Assembly (NCBI GenBank): GCA_951640195.1 | Contig: OX621163.1 | Location: 1,302,001 to 1,366,000, forward strand | DNA from: Porpolomopsis calyptriformis | Taxonomy: Eukaryota; Basidiomycota; Agaricomycetes; Agaricales; Hygrophoraceae | DNA: 64,000 nt | Direction of reading: 5' to 3' | Shown: positions 9,686 to 20,443 of the stretch, piece by piece | Layout of the letters: every line of letters begins with the position of its first letter | How positions within the stretch are numbered: the first letter of the stretch is position 1 | Position numbers and translations under genes: made by a program | Notes under the pieces: model-generated | Told to the model about the DNA's origin: nothing | Databases searched by the model: none | Seen by the model: the letters and a program-made list of their open reading frames with translations, nothing else

Positions 9686-10015
9686 ACAAAACCTTCTGAG
9701 TTCTTATCAGGCGAGGTGGGCAACCTCATTTCGAAAGTAGGGCCGCAAGGGATTGAAACTTGCAATGCCAACTCGGAGATTGGGCCAAGGGTAAAATCTC
9801 CCATGTCTTCAAGCATAAGAAATTTGTATGTACGTAGTACTGTACGCTCTATAATCTTGTCAGGCCTTGTCCTCTGAACTGTGATAAACCAATCTCTGGT
9901 TCTTAGCGGATTCTATGGAACGAGTTGATAATTTGGACCTGAAGTATGTAAATTTTCATGGATTTTGGATATGGAACGCAACCATGTTGTTGCATGGGCG
10001 GTCAACGACGATAAT
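9686..10015. other. Convergent 3' intergenic region
   Basis: These 330 bp separate the stop codons of EMC8 and the ceramide synthase. They presumably hold both 3' untranslated regions. I see no reading frame, repeat or RNA gene in them. Confidence 0.5.
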
Positions 10016-11548
10016 TCACTCCTTTTTGTGGTGTTCATCTCCGTCATCGTCATCGTCGTCCGACCTCTCGTCCTCCGTCTTTGAGGTTGCGACAGCTCTA
10101 TACGAGAAGGTTGAGGCACGCCATTTTTCGAGAGTGGCGGGAAAACTGTACTCACCGAACTAGAATCCGCAATATAAGGAAGTACCAGAACAAGTTGAGA
10201 ACCTGAAGCGCGCCGATTCCCAGGAGTATCTGGTACCTTAACCACCCTGGCATCCAAGAGCCTTCTGTAGGCAACCAGTGTCTCGCATGCTCTCTGAGTA
10301 TGGGTGAGGACCTGGCAAATAAAGGTGATGCAATACAAAGACCCACGGTATAAGTTCAAATTCACTCCATACGGACCAAAGAATGACAATGTTGAGCCAG
10401 TGTCGAAAATACCTGGAGTGCATCAATTCTCCTGCGTCATTACAGGTCAGGAGACTTACGTCCAAGCTACAACGAAGATCGCGAATGACACGTTCTTCGC
10501 CGTATTCCATTGAATGTAGTTCAGCAGCTTTGAGAACTATCGGATGGAGTGAGGTTAAAGCGAAACAGGGAAAGAAATGCAAAATACAGCCAACAAAGTG
10601 TCCGGAATATCCATGCTCATATATACAGCATTTCCAATTAATGTGAGGTTCATCAAATAGCTCCATCTGGATGGGGGCTTTAAAGATCATGCTAAACTTG
10701 CATGCAGAAAGCACATACCCAACCAACCACAGGGTTACGATATGATGAGCTACCAGCTCCCAGTGGTCTTTCCGTGGTTTTTCAAGTCCCAACAAAATGA
10801 CGATTAGTTGCTGACACCAATATGAGATCTGCATAAGATAATAACGCTTGAGTTCCGGAGTCATTTGCCAATGAGGATAATCTGAATAGTCGATAAGTAA
10901 TGGCTTTTCCATGAGGAAAGAAAGGAAAAACCGATCCAAAAATATGCTGTCCGATACCACCAGGTCGGCAGCTGTGACATTATCCTCTTTGCGAGCTTGT
11001 CAGCCGTCCGGGAATGGGAAGAGAAAGCTGAAAACACAAACACAACCCCAAATCCCGAAGAACGCAAAGTAGACTAATGCATAACCCTGTTCTCCGAACC
11101 TGAGAATCTTTGCCTCCTTTTTTATGCCAAAATATCTCGCAATGGGTCGGCAAATCTTTACCGTGATAAATTGCCGAAGAAAGGAGAAAAAGATGATGTG
11201 ATATGCGACGAAGACCAAATCCAGATAGCTTTTAGAGTGACGTAGGTCGTCAGGACTCGACGTTGGCAGACCATGTGAGATAAACAAAAAGGGTGCGAAG
11301 GGGTTTGGAATAGACTTGGCAACATAAGGTGCCAAAAGTTCCCAATTGACGAAGAGTATGACAGGGATGGCAAGTAGCTGCAAAGAGGCAGCTGAATGGA
11401 TGTGCCCGAGTTTATAGTCGCGGTCAGCTGGATTGTTAGGCGGAGGCATGGAAGGAATCCTTGAGGCACGTACCAGGTTCAACAATCCACCGTAAAGCTG
11501 ATGAATGTTGAGAAGATGCACGAATTCTCTTGTAAAAACCGTTTCCAT
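10016..11548 (-). CDS. LAG1: Ceramide synthase (LAG1/LAC1 family)
   Basis: This acyl-CoA-dependent sphingosine N-acyltransferase is a polytopic ER protein. The TLC/Lag1 domain is clear: FFSFLRQFIT, RFGEQGYA, QLPTWWYRTAYFWI, YPHWQMTPELKRYYLMQ, YWCQQLIVILLGLEKPRKD, and the catalytic HH in LVAHHIVTLWLVGW. The rest of the Lag1 motif spans two introns (SYLMNLTLIGNAVYMSMDIP then DTLLAVFSKLLNYIQW), followed by YFRHWLNIVILWSVW and FWYFLILRILVR. The C-terminus is an acidic tail ending HHKKE, as in other members. Introns are about 50 bp. Upstream of SLQLLAIPVILFVNWELLAP the start is unsure: ATGs at 11548 and 11449 are both in frame, and the frame stays open to 12013. The gene is head-to-head with REX3. 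Confidence 0.88.
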
Positions 11549-12011
11549 TCCTTCCAACCGGTGAGTCCGTCGATTCAGGTGTGGAGGAACCAAGCGGGCT
11601 GCCGAATGAGCAGAGTACGTCAGGAGTTCAAAACGAATCGACAAGAGAGAACAATATACGTTTGTACCATGAATGGACCAGTGAGGTGGTGCGCCGGGTC
11701 TGTCCTTCTCCAGCAAACGACGGTCATGAAAGCTTATCTCGTTCAAGCAATAATAAACATACTCTATCCGTGTGAGAGCGTGGAGAGAGCCAGCACGCTT
11801 CTCTGCCTCCCGAGAGGTCTGGGGTGTCATCGCTACTACTGCGCTGTGTACGGAGCTGACTGAGAGAACGTCAGTGACGCCGCGGTCGACGGAGAGCTCG
11901 AGGGGGAGAACTAAAGTCAGAGCGTTACAGCTAACTTCTATTTCTGGACTAACGATCTTAACCTCCTCACTCCCTTTGACCGCAGGACCGTCTCGACAAA
12001 GGAACGAGCTC

Positions 12012-14044
12012 ATGTTTTCCTCGCTAGGTCTTTTTCAGAGTATCTCGTGTCCAGAGGGAAACACATGCACCAGGCCAACGTGCATATTCTCTCATCGTTC
12101 AGACCTCCCACCCCCACCCACTCTCTACATACCTGTTGATGAGCCCAAGGTTGCATCCCCCAGCCTCCAGCCACCCGCCAGAGTGCCAAGCAATGCTCTT
12201 CCTACAACTGTACCTGCCAAGCGTTCTATCCAACCTCCCGAGGCTGGATCCAGTGATCGCCTTCCCACTGGAGAACCCCCGAGGAAGATACAGAAACTGG
12301 GCGCTCAAAGAACCGCCCCAGGTCCCAGCGTGACAAAGTCTTCTGTAATTGGTCTAATTCTCCGACTTTCTCTGACTGACCGTCAGTAAAAAAGACTGGC
12401 GTTCCTGTTCTCAAAATCAACCCGTCACAATCTCAAGTTGCTGTCTCGATCCGGCAGGTCAGTCTGGCCACTTTCTCCACTCCAACTTCTCTCCCAAACA
12501 ACCCTTTGTCTTAAACATTGCAATACTCAGACGATGCTCAAAACGCTCTATGACCACTTCGCCGTCCTCTATGACGCGCTTCTTCCAAAACACCCGACAC
12601 TCGCGTCTGACCATGCGCTTAAACAAGAGGGTGAAGTGTACAAAAACTCCAACAAGATAACATACCGTAACGTGTGGCGTGGTCATTCCCGTAATCGGAT
12701 CGCTTGATCTAACGAGTCCCCCCTTAGGCGGTCATAAGCTCAATAGCGTCCCTCAAGAAACGTCCGCTCCCGAATTTGTTATCTCATCCTTCCGTCGGAA
12801 CAGAAGGCGATCTTCAAGCCCGTGCAGAGTCGCGTAAATCTCTGGAGACGTTGTATCTCACTCAAGAGAACTTGGAATCCCTCACCCTGAGTATGTCTGA
12901 TATGCAAAGGTGGGGCTATATCGTCGAAATTCCAGAAGGGGCCGGCGGCGAGGCACCCAGCGGGGAAGGCAAAGTCATGAAATGCGAGCGATGTTCCCAG
13001 CCTTTTATGGTCACTCACGGACCCAAAGCCGACGAGTGTCTTCATCACTGGGGAAAGGTCTACAGCAGAACGGTGAATGGTATGCCTCATTGTGTTTTCA
13101 AGTTTTCAAGCGGAGGTCGTCTAAATGATGCCAGGCGAGAAAACACGTATCTACAATTGTTGCTCCCGGCCTGCATCCGACGGTGAAGGATGCGTTCGTG
13201 GTCCCCATGTCTTCTACGAATCTAAGCCTGAAGATTTACACACTCGACACTCTTTCTCTTTCTCTCGGAAGGCATCAAAACTATTTCAGGAGTCCAGCTC
13301 CGTTTGCGAGAACGGATTCGCAGATGATACCGCGTTGGAGGTGGTGTCGTTGGATTGTGAAATGGTATATACCACGGGTGGTATGCGTGTCGCTCGTGTC
13401 TCGATAGTGGATGGCTCTGGTACTGAGGTTTTCGACGAGCTGGTTCGAATGGATGACGGTGTTGAAATCACGTCAGCCTTTTTTTGCCTACTTTACGGTT
13501 AGCTGTCCTGCTCACGCAACAAAAAAAAATAGTGACTTCAACACTCGCTTCTCTGGCATCACTCCCGGTCTGTATGCAAAAGCTTTGCTACCCCTTGCCT
13601 CCATTCGCAAGTCTCTTGACAGCCTCATCAATTCGGACACGATCATCATCGGACACGCACTCGATAACGACTTGAAAACGTTGCGGTTAATCCACCATCG
13701 ATGCGTCGATACCGCCATACTTTTCCCGCACAGGATGGGCGCGCCTTATCGACGAGCGCTACGGGATCTGTAAGTATGCGTGCTAAACTTTGACCCAATC
13801 TCCTGGCTAGTACTGAAAATGCCATCCCCTTCTCAGGGCGAGAGACCATCTTGGAATATTGATCCAAACGGGTGGCGAAACTGAGGGTCATTCATCTGTG
13901 GAGGATTCGACGGCTACTCTCAATCTCGTTCGGTGGTATATTCGAAACAAGTCCAAGGTAAACAAGTGTGTGAAGCCAAATCTGGTGTCTGGAACGGAAA
14001 AGCCGGTTGAGGCAGCTAGACATTCTGGTAGTGGTGGTGGATAG
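12012..14044 (+). CDS. REX3: RNA exonuclease 3
   Basis: A DEDDh 3'-5' exonuclease that trims structured RNAs in the nucleus (yeast REX3 matures RNase MRP RNA). The start MFSSLGLFQSISCPEG is that of the family. It begins a CCCH-like finger (CPEGNTCTRPTCIFSH). A cysteine/histidine cluster (KCERCSQPF ... CLHHWGKVYSRT ... IYNCCSRP ... CVRGPHVF) precedes the nuclease. The catalytic residues are D and E in VVSLDCEMVYT, D in GHALDNDLKTL, and H/D in GHSSVEDSTATL. All are intact. Six or seven exons are joined by short introns (for example about 12343-12386, 13073-13099, 13471-13532 and 13771-13837). One intron in the zinc-cluster region has unsure ends. The gene is convergent with APS1. Confidence 0.9.
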
Positions 14045-14247
14045 CAATGTGGGAAATAGACTAAATATTGAAATCGGATGTGGTTTAGGGCGAGGTGGAA
14101 GAGTACTGCTACATCATTCAAGTCTCTGCCTGAAATGCGACTTGAGAAGCCAAAAGGAAGGCCATTCGGAGGGGTTGAAGTGTTACATCAAGGGACCTTG
14201 GAGGGAAAAGAGAGGGAAATGAAGGACGCGAAACAAAAGGTGATGGT

Positions 14248-15135
14248 CTAACCAGTTCGTGACCCAAGTCGCGCCATAGTATCTTCGCTATTCTCTTGCT
14301 CTTCGACGCTGTCTGATTGGGTCACCTGTGATGAAAAAGAGGATGATATTGGGTGTGTGTATGTATATAAGCGTGCGCGTACCACCCTCAGGACCGACTT
14401 TTTGGACGATTCTTGGAGTTCCCCAGCGATGACGAGCTCATCCAGGATCTAGGAAAGATTTTTTAGTGGGCAGGAGGGGATCGTTTCAAAAAAACGGTAA
14501 CGCAACTGCATATGCTTTCTGGAAATTGAATATCCTAGGAAAGCAGGTTAACGGAGGGCATTCAACTGCTGGGGGGAGGGGATCCCACGCGATACGTACA
14601 AGTCAAGTTCGCATACCTGGAAAAAAGAAAAAGCATTCGAGAAAGAAGGGTCAGATCGATACGGCTAACGATGGCTTGAAATAGAGGCTACTGACGTTCC
14701 CGAAATATCTATCGAGAACCTCCACATAGCGATGGATGATTTCTAACGTCACCAGCTCGTTGTCGCCCGACCCGATCCCGCAGACGAAAAAGAGGGAGGC
14801 ATAGCGTCGATATACCACTTTCGTATCTACACCCACCCACGCGCCCCACATAGGTCGTGGATTAAGAGGCAAAGAGAAAACACAAGACGGCACCTTTGTA
14901 CTCTAAAAAATTACACATCCTCGTCCGCCGAGCCAGCACCAGCTGCGTGACGTCCTTGACGATCTTGGCTTTTGCCTTTGGGGCCATCGTCGTGAACCAT
15001 TTCGCGAGACGGACTTTTCCTGAGAGATGGAAGTGAGTTGTTCAATGTGGGGTAGTTAAAATGGGACAAGAAATGGGGGAGAGGGGAGGGTGTTTACGAG
15101 CCTTGGCGAGATACCAGAAGGATGTAATTAATCAT
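14248..15135 (-). CDS. APS1: Clathrin adaptor AP-1 small subunit sigma
   Basis: The sigma subunit of the AP-1 adaptor sorts cargo between trans-Golgi and endosomes. Joined exons read [119 protein letters not shown] and [15 protein letters not shown]. The length is normal for the family (about 160 residues). [14 protein letters not shown] and the ELQESSK region identify AP-1 and not AP-2. There are six introns. The first (15020-15101) can only be joined in frame with a GC donor. The final exon adds a short tail ending RLGSRTG. Confidence 0.93.
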
Positions 15136-15395
15136 GGCTAGCTGGGGTCACGTGTTTATTATTATTTAAAGTGCGGGCTAAGACGCGGCGGTTAGTTCTA
15201 TATTATATACAACCAGCCCCTTCAACTCTGTTTGTGGTCGTACAATGTCCTCAAAGCCTCAGGCCTGATTCACTGCGGCAGGTAGCCGCGCAACGATGTT
15301 GTGTGGGGCAGAGTTTATTAAGAAACACTTGTACAGTCTGCCAAGTATCGACGAGTCTGTGAGAAAGAAAAGGATGGAAAAGAAGAGGCAGCGAC

Positions 15396-17649
15396 CTAGT
15401 TAATGACCTCGTAGAGGAAGCACTGGGGGAACTTGGCCTTGATTTTCTGCTCGAGCCACCAGTAGGGGGTGATGTAGGTGATGTCGGTCGTGTCAGTAGG
15501 GCCAGAGCCGCCAGTGAGGATCCCGACGATACGTCCATCCCTATCGAGGACGATGGACCCGGAGTCGCCAGCATCCGAAAACTTGCCGTTCGCCTTGTCG
15601 TAGGGCAAAACGGCGATCTCAATGGCCGCGTGCTCGATGTCGTAGTGATCGTAAAAGCGGGTGAAGGACTCGAGACCGTTGGCGCGGCCGAAGGTGGTGC
15701 CCGTGGTCAAACCGTTCTTCACGACGAGTAGACAGGTTTCACCGTTGGCGTCTCGGTGCCGAGGGGCGCGGATCTCGTTCTCTTGAACGACGCCGTACGC
15801 TTGGAGGAGACCATCGGGGGGGTACCGGTATGTGGCTCGATCGGCAGGCTGAGGGAACATGATGTTGCCATAGTCGGCTATGGAAACGTTACCGCCTGCA
15901 GAGGAAAGAGTAATCGTCGGCTAAAACGACGAGAAGATGGGAGATGGAAAACGCACCGACGAAGACTTTGTTGCCTTTGAACGTCGACCAATCAATGTTC
16001 TTGTGGTACAACTCGATGAGAGCCCAATCTTCGGTATAACCGTAGGGCTCGGCCGAGACCTCAATCTTCTGGGAGTGAAGGACGAAGCCAATGACGCGCT
16101 GGTTAGGGGTGGTGAGGTGCTTCGTGACGTCGTTGTGGATGGTGTTCAACGCTTTGATCTCTTCCCTCGCCTTCGCCACCAACCCCAAGAGCTCTTTGCG
16201 CCGCTTGGTGACTTTGCTGTCCTCTTCTGCGGTGGGCTCGTCCAGCCTCCCGATCATGGCGTCCCAGGCATCGATGGAACGGACGCAGCCGCCGATGGCG
16301 TCCATTATGGCCTCGACGGCGTTACTGTAGCCCTTGTTGCCGAGCGCGACAACCTCTTCAAGAGGCTGGCTTGGCTTCGTACGCGTCATCCCCGTGTTGG
16401 GGTACACAGGAGGGGAGCGGGCGACGTGGGCGCAGGTCAGGACGGCGACGCGCCCCTGATTCCCGAGGCGGAAGTAGAGAGCAGCTGTGCCCTCGTAGTA
16501 GGGGTACTTGAGAGGGGCGATAGCGAGACCGAGAGTGGGGGTAAATGGCTTTCGAAGATCGGGGACGTCGTCGAGGAGGGGGTCGAACGAGAGGAGCTTG
16601 GGGCCGGCAGCAACAGAGCGATTGACCACGGACTCAACAAAGGCGACCTCGATGTCGCCGAAGCCAGCCTCGTCGAGGATCTTCTTGACGACGGCGGCAG
16701 CGGCAACGGCGTCGTCGTACACGAGGGAGTGGGGTTTCACACCAACGGAGATGAGGAGGGGACAGAACGGTTTGGCCTCCCCAGCGTTGGCGTAGGCTAG
16801 GGGGTTGATGGACGTCCACTCAACGCCAATAGATTTGAGGTCGCGGCACATGCGCTCGCCGGTGGACTTCCAAACGGCGCCGATAGGGTGACCGTATACC
16901 GGGCGAGCCTCTCGGTAGATGCCCTGCGCCTCAGGGCCCTTTCGTACGAGCCATTGGGGGCCAGTTTTGTAGACGCAGGGAGTGCCGCTCCCATAGAAGT
17001 CGCTAAAGGCGTTGGGGTATTTGTCGGTGAGGCGGGCTGCCATGGGAATGACGACGTCCACAGAGGCAGTCGAGGGGACGAGCGTGTCGCCGGGGGAGAT
17101 GGGATAGGGGCCTTGATGGCCAAGCACTCATTAACGAAATCCTCGTCGAGGAGGGGAGCGGGAGTGGACAGAGCTCCCTTCAAATGCCACCTGGTCGGTC
17201 AACTCGCACGCAGGGAGGGATCTACTCCTCTTGCTTAGAGTTCTGACTGGGGACAGGGGAAGTGTCTCAACACCTGACTCAGCACCTGATATGGCGTGAG
17301 CACTTGTCTCGTGTGTCACCGGGGGCGAGGGAGCATTGGCGGGAGTGGGAGCTGCCTCATGCGTGGGGAGGGCACTCGACATGTCGTGAGCACTTGTCTG
17401 GGTCACCAAGGGCGTCACCTCAAGGGCACTTACTGGGGCCGAGGGAGTGCTGTCGGGATCAATGGACCGAGTTGCGTTTGACGTGGTTGACAGAGGGTTG
17501 CCCGGCACTGGAGCGCTGGCGGGAGCGGGAGCGGCCCCACGCGTGGGGAGGGCACCACTTGTCTGGGTCACCGCCGCAAGGGGGGCACCCAGAGCGCTAG
17601 TCGAGGGAGTGGGAGCCGCCTCAATGGCGTGAGCACTTGTCTGGGTCAA
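15396..17649 (-). CDS. PA-fold (trypsin-like) protein of a basidiomycete family, GC-rich
   Basis: The main exon (17127-15961) and last exon (15894-15396) are joined by an intron of about 65 bp. The product shows a chymotrypsin-like catalytic layout: His in VAVLTCAHVAR, Asp in TEDWALIEL, and Ser in DAGDSGSIVLD (GDSGS), with YWWLEQKIKAKFPQCFLYEV at the C-terminus. I know such proteins as a large uncharacterised family in mushrooms; activity is not shown. There is no obvious signal peptide. Upstream, 17649-17131 encodes a low-complexity Pro/Ala/Ser/Thr region with repeated TQTSAHA-like words. It joins the main exon only through an intron in phase 1 (for example from GTAGAT near 17240), so the N-terminus is uncertain. 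The gene is visibly more GC-rich and codon-biased than its neighbours. The NLR gene lies upstream on the same strand. Confidence 0.7.
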
Positions 17650-18010
17650 TACAGGAGGAGAGGGGGCTATACTGTAGTCGACAGTGAGGGAGGGCCTCCC
17701 TCAAGGTCAGTCACCATGCGTAGATTCCTCTTTCTTTTCGTCTTATGGCTCGATTTCCAGCATGAAAGGTGAAAATTTCAACCAGATCGCGTACGGACAC
17801 GAGGTTGGTCTTCTTGTATCATTATCTTACAATGCTTGTAGTGTGCATTTCTTCCCTGCTCGATGATCCGAGGATAAGATGCCAGTTTTCAGAGCAATCC
17901 GATTGGTGCATCCACGCGTTGTCTACTGCTACTCCTCCGCAATTCCTGGGCTAGATGGGAGATATCGTCACGGAAAGCCTACAAGTCCATCCACATCACC
18001 AGTATCCACG
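17650..18010. other. Spacer between protease-like gene and NLR
   Basis: This 360-bp stretch lies 3' of the NLR gene and 5' of the protease-like gene. It probably holds the promoter of the latter, and an ATG at 17717 could begin an unplaced first exon. No gene is supported. Confidence 0.4.
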
Positions 18011-20088
18011 TCACCTTGTTTCCGAAGTCTGTTCTTCAGCCTCGTCATATCGTCCTTGTGACTTGTAAACACCAGCGAGGTTGTTCATTGAAGGGTGGTT
18101 AGGGCCCAGATGCTCCTCTTGGCCAGCTAATGCCCGCACAAAGAGTGTCTCAGCTTCGTCGTACCGTCCTTGTGACCTGTAATCACCTGCGAGGTTGTTC
18201 ACTGACACAAGCGTGGAAGGGTGGTTGGCACCGAGACGCTCCTCGGAGCCAGCTAATGCTCGCTTGTTGAGTGTCTCAGCCTTTTTGTATTGTCCTTGTG
18301 AGTTGTAAACATGAGCGAGGTTGCTGATTGATGTAAGCGTGGAAGGGTGATCGGAGCCCAGATGCTGCTCGAAGCCAGTTAATCGACTGAAGTGTGGACA
18401 GATGTTCGCATCCCAACTTCGTTTCGTATACTTCAAGGACTTGCTTCAACGGAAATTCAGCATCGTCGTATCTTCCCCGACCTTTCAAATATACCGCGAT
18501 CCTATCATTTGCTTCAGCTAGCTCAAGGTTCGTACCATACTCGTTACTCCACTGGTTCAGCGATCGTAAAATGTGGCATGAACTCTTCACATTCAGCCCA
18601 CTGCTGCGGTGATTCGGGGTCCAGAATATGTCGAAACGCACCGCAAACGAGTGAGACTGATGATTGAAGCCATTCGCGATACGTGTCTTCTTTCTTCGCA
18701 CCTTCGTGCCTTATAAATTGGATTAAATCGTGCATCCACAGCGAAGACTTCCGCTCAGTTGATCGATATTCCACGAGAGACAGTGCCCGTAGTTTCTGTA
18801 AGCTCGTCCGGAATTTCGTCGTTGAACAAAGCAGGGAAACCAGTGAACGAAACTCAGGGAATATATAAGAATCATGTTCGGGTTGAGATGGAGTATGTTG
18901 TGGTGGGTATTGCGGGTGCGACCATTCTTTGGCACCTTCAGTGATCATCGCAATCGTGATATTTTCTGGGTCAAGGAATGAAAGAATTTTGAAGAGATTG
19001 CCGTTATAGGCGGATTCCTTTTGGAGTTCATCGAACTGTTTCGTAAACGTAGCTGCTACCGATCGCTCCTGGTAAGATGTCAAATCACTCCCCCATTCGA
19101 CTACCTGTCGTTACCGACGAATAACAACAATTAAGCACAATGTGACTGATACTCAGTGTATATGCACTCACATCTATCTTTTCGTTGCCCATGTATAAGT
19201 CATACATTTCATAGAGAGTGGTGTGAGTTTTTCTCATAAATGATGCGGCATGGACAACGGCACGAGGAAGACGACCAACGCATTCAACCAATTGCTCGGC
19301 TCGACTTAATAGAGAAGGGGTTACAGTGTCCATATCGATACCAGCATCCTGTAAAAGAAGATTTGCTGAATCGCGCAGTTCAAGAGGGTGAAGTTGGAAT
19401 ATGGAATGATGATGTCCTCCCATAGTGACGGGAGTCTCAGCGACGTCTTCCGTTCTTGTTGTGAAGAGTATGTTACCTCGCGCGTTTCTGCGAGGAAGGT
19501 GTGTCTGAAAAAATTCGATTGAACTTTTGTCGACGTTATCGAAGATGAGGAGCCAATTCTCGTGAGCTTCTTCCAGCCACAGTCGAGCAGCCGTCAGTCT
19601 CGCATTTTGCTCCTGCAGGTAGCGATCGGGATGTTGGACAAGATCGAGAACTTTGGAAAGTCCATCGGTCAGTTTGTGGGCGCTGGTAACTGATATCCAG
19701 AATATATATGAGTACCGGGCCCGATCGAATGATACTTTGACATAATGCAAGACTAGCTGTGACTTGCTGACACCGGGCATACCATATACAGCGCAACAGC
19801 TTGGTATATCGTTCTGTGTCTTGCTCAAAGCATTCTGAAAGAAATCTACTTCTTTCTCTCTTTCGGTAAAGTAAAGACGACCAATGGGAGAATCGTTGAT
19901 GGCTCGCGACGATGCTGGTCCGCGCTCGTGATCTGGTCGACAAGGGGAATCAAATGAGATACGGCAGGTTTTACGAACTCGGGCGTAAACTTACCTTGCG
20001 GATAGACATAAACGTTGAACTGATCACGACCGATAAGGTTGACGGTGCTGTCCTGGATGTGAGTGGATGGTAACGGCGTGCTGGTCAT
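18011..20088 (-). CDS. NLR-type receptor: NB-ARC and TPR (possibly broken)
   Basis: These fungal STAND proteins are thought to act in non-self recognition. Exon 1 (from ATG 20088) gives a short N-terminus with NLIGRDQFNVYVYPQ, then an intron (about 19914-19995), then IGRLYFTEREKEVDFFQNAL. The NB-ARC follows: P-loop GMPGVSKSQL, Walker B WLLIFDNVD, RGNILFTTRTED, and a degenerate GLPL-like GRLPRAVVHAA. After an intron near 19086-19170 comes the winged-helix part (LFKILSFLDPENI, SLWMHDLIQFIRH). The C-terminus has kinesin-light-chain-like 42-residue TPRs. Between about 18390 and 18378 the frame is lost: STLQSIN runs into FEQHLGSDHPSTL in another frame with part of a repeat missing. The last repeat lacks about six residues and the frame stops after 2.5 repeats. 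It may be a pseudogene or a truncated allele. Confidence 0.75.
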
Positions 20089-20443
20089 GCTGGTGGTGGA
20101 TGTGCTGAGGAAGAATGCTCAACACAGCTTTGAGCTTACATTGCTTAATAATCAACACTTCGTTGAATGTCGTTGAAGGTCTATGGTAAAAAAAAAAATC
20201 TCGGGGAAAATGAGAACGAAAGGGGAAAGGGGAAGATGCTTGTGAATAATGGTTGCCGTATGAATGTAGGTTGCAAATGGTAGTCCGAAACAGTGTCGAA
20301 ATAAATGGGGAAAAGAAATTAAGATCGCGGATGGCATGAATACTAAAGATGAATGGTAAAAAAGTTTATGAGTACATACAACGATTCGATAATCCAAAAA
20401 AAAAAAAACATGTACGTATCGTAAAGCTGCAGCAGAATTAGGG
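20089..20443. other. Spacer 5' of the NLR and 3' of the coiled-coil gene
   Basis: The stretch is AT-rich with A-runs at about 20189 and 20397-20408. It probably carries the NLR promoter and the 3' untranslated region of the gene at 20444. Nothing else is seen. Confidence 0.4.

Noticed and set aside
11549..12013. Minus-strand frame extending the LAG1 N-terminus to 12013
   Set aside because: It would overlap the REX3 start codon and shows no conserved content; kept only as a note on an uncertain start.
15937..16800. 287-codon plus-strand frame
   Set aside because: Antisense to the protease-fold gene; caused by its G/C-biased third positions, no family resemblance.
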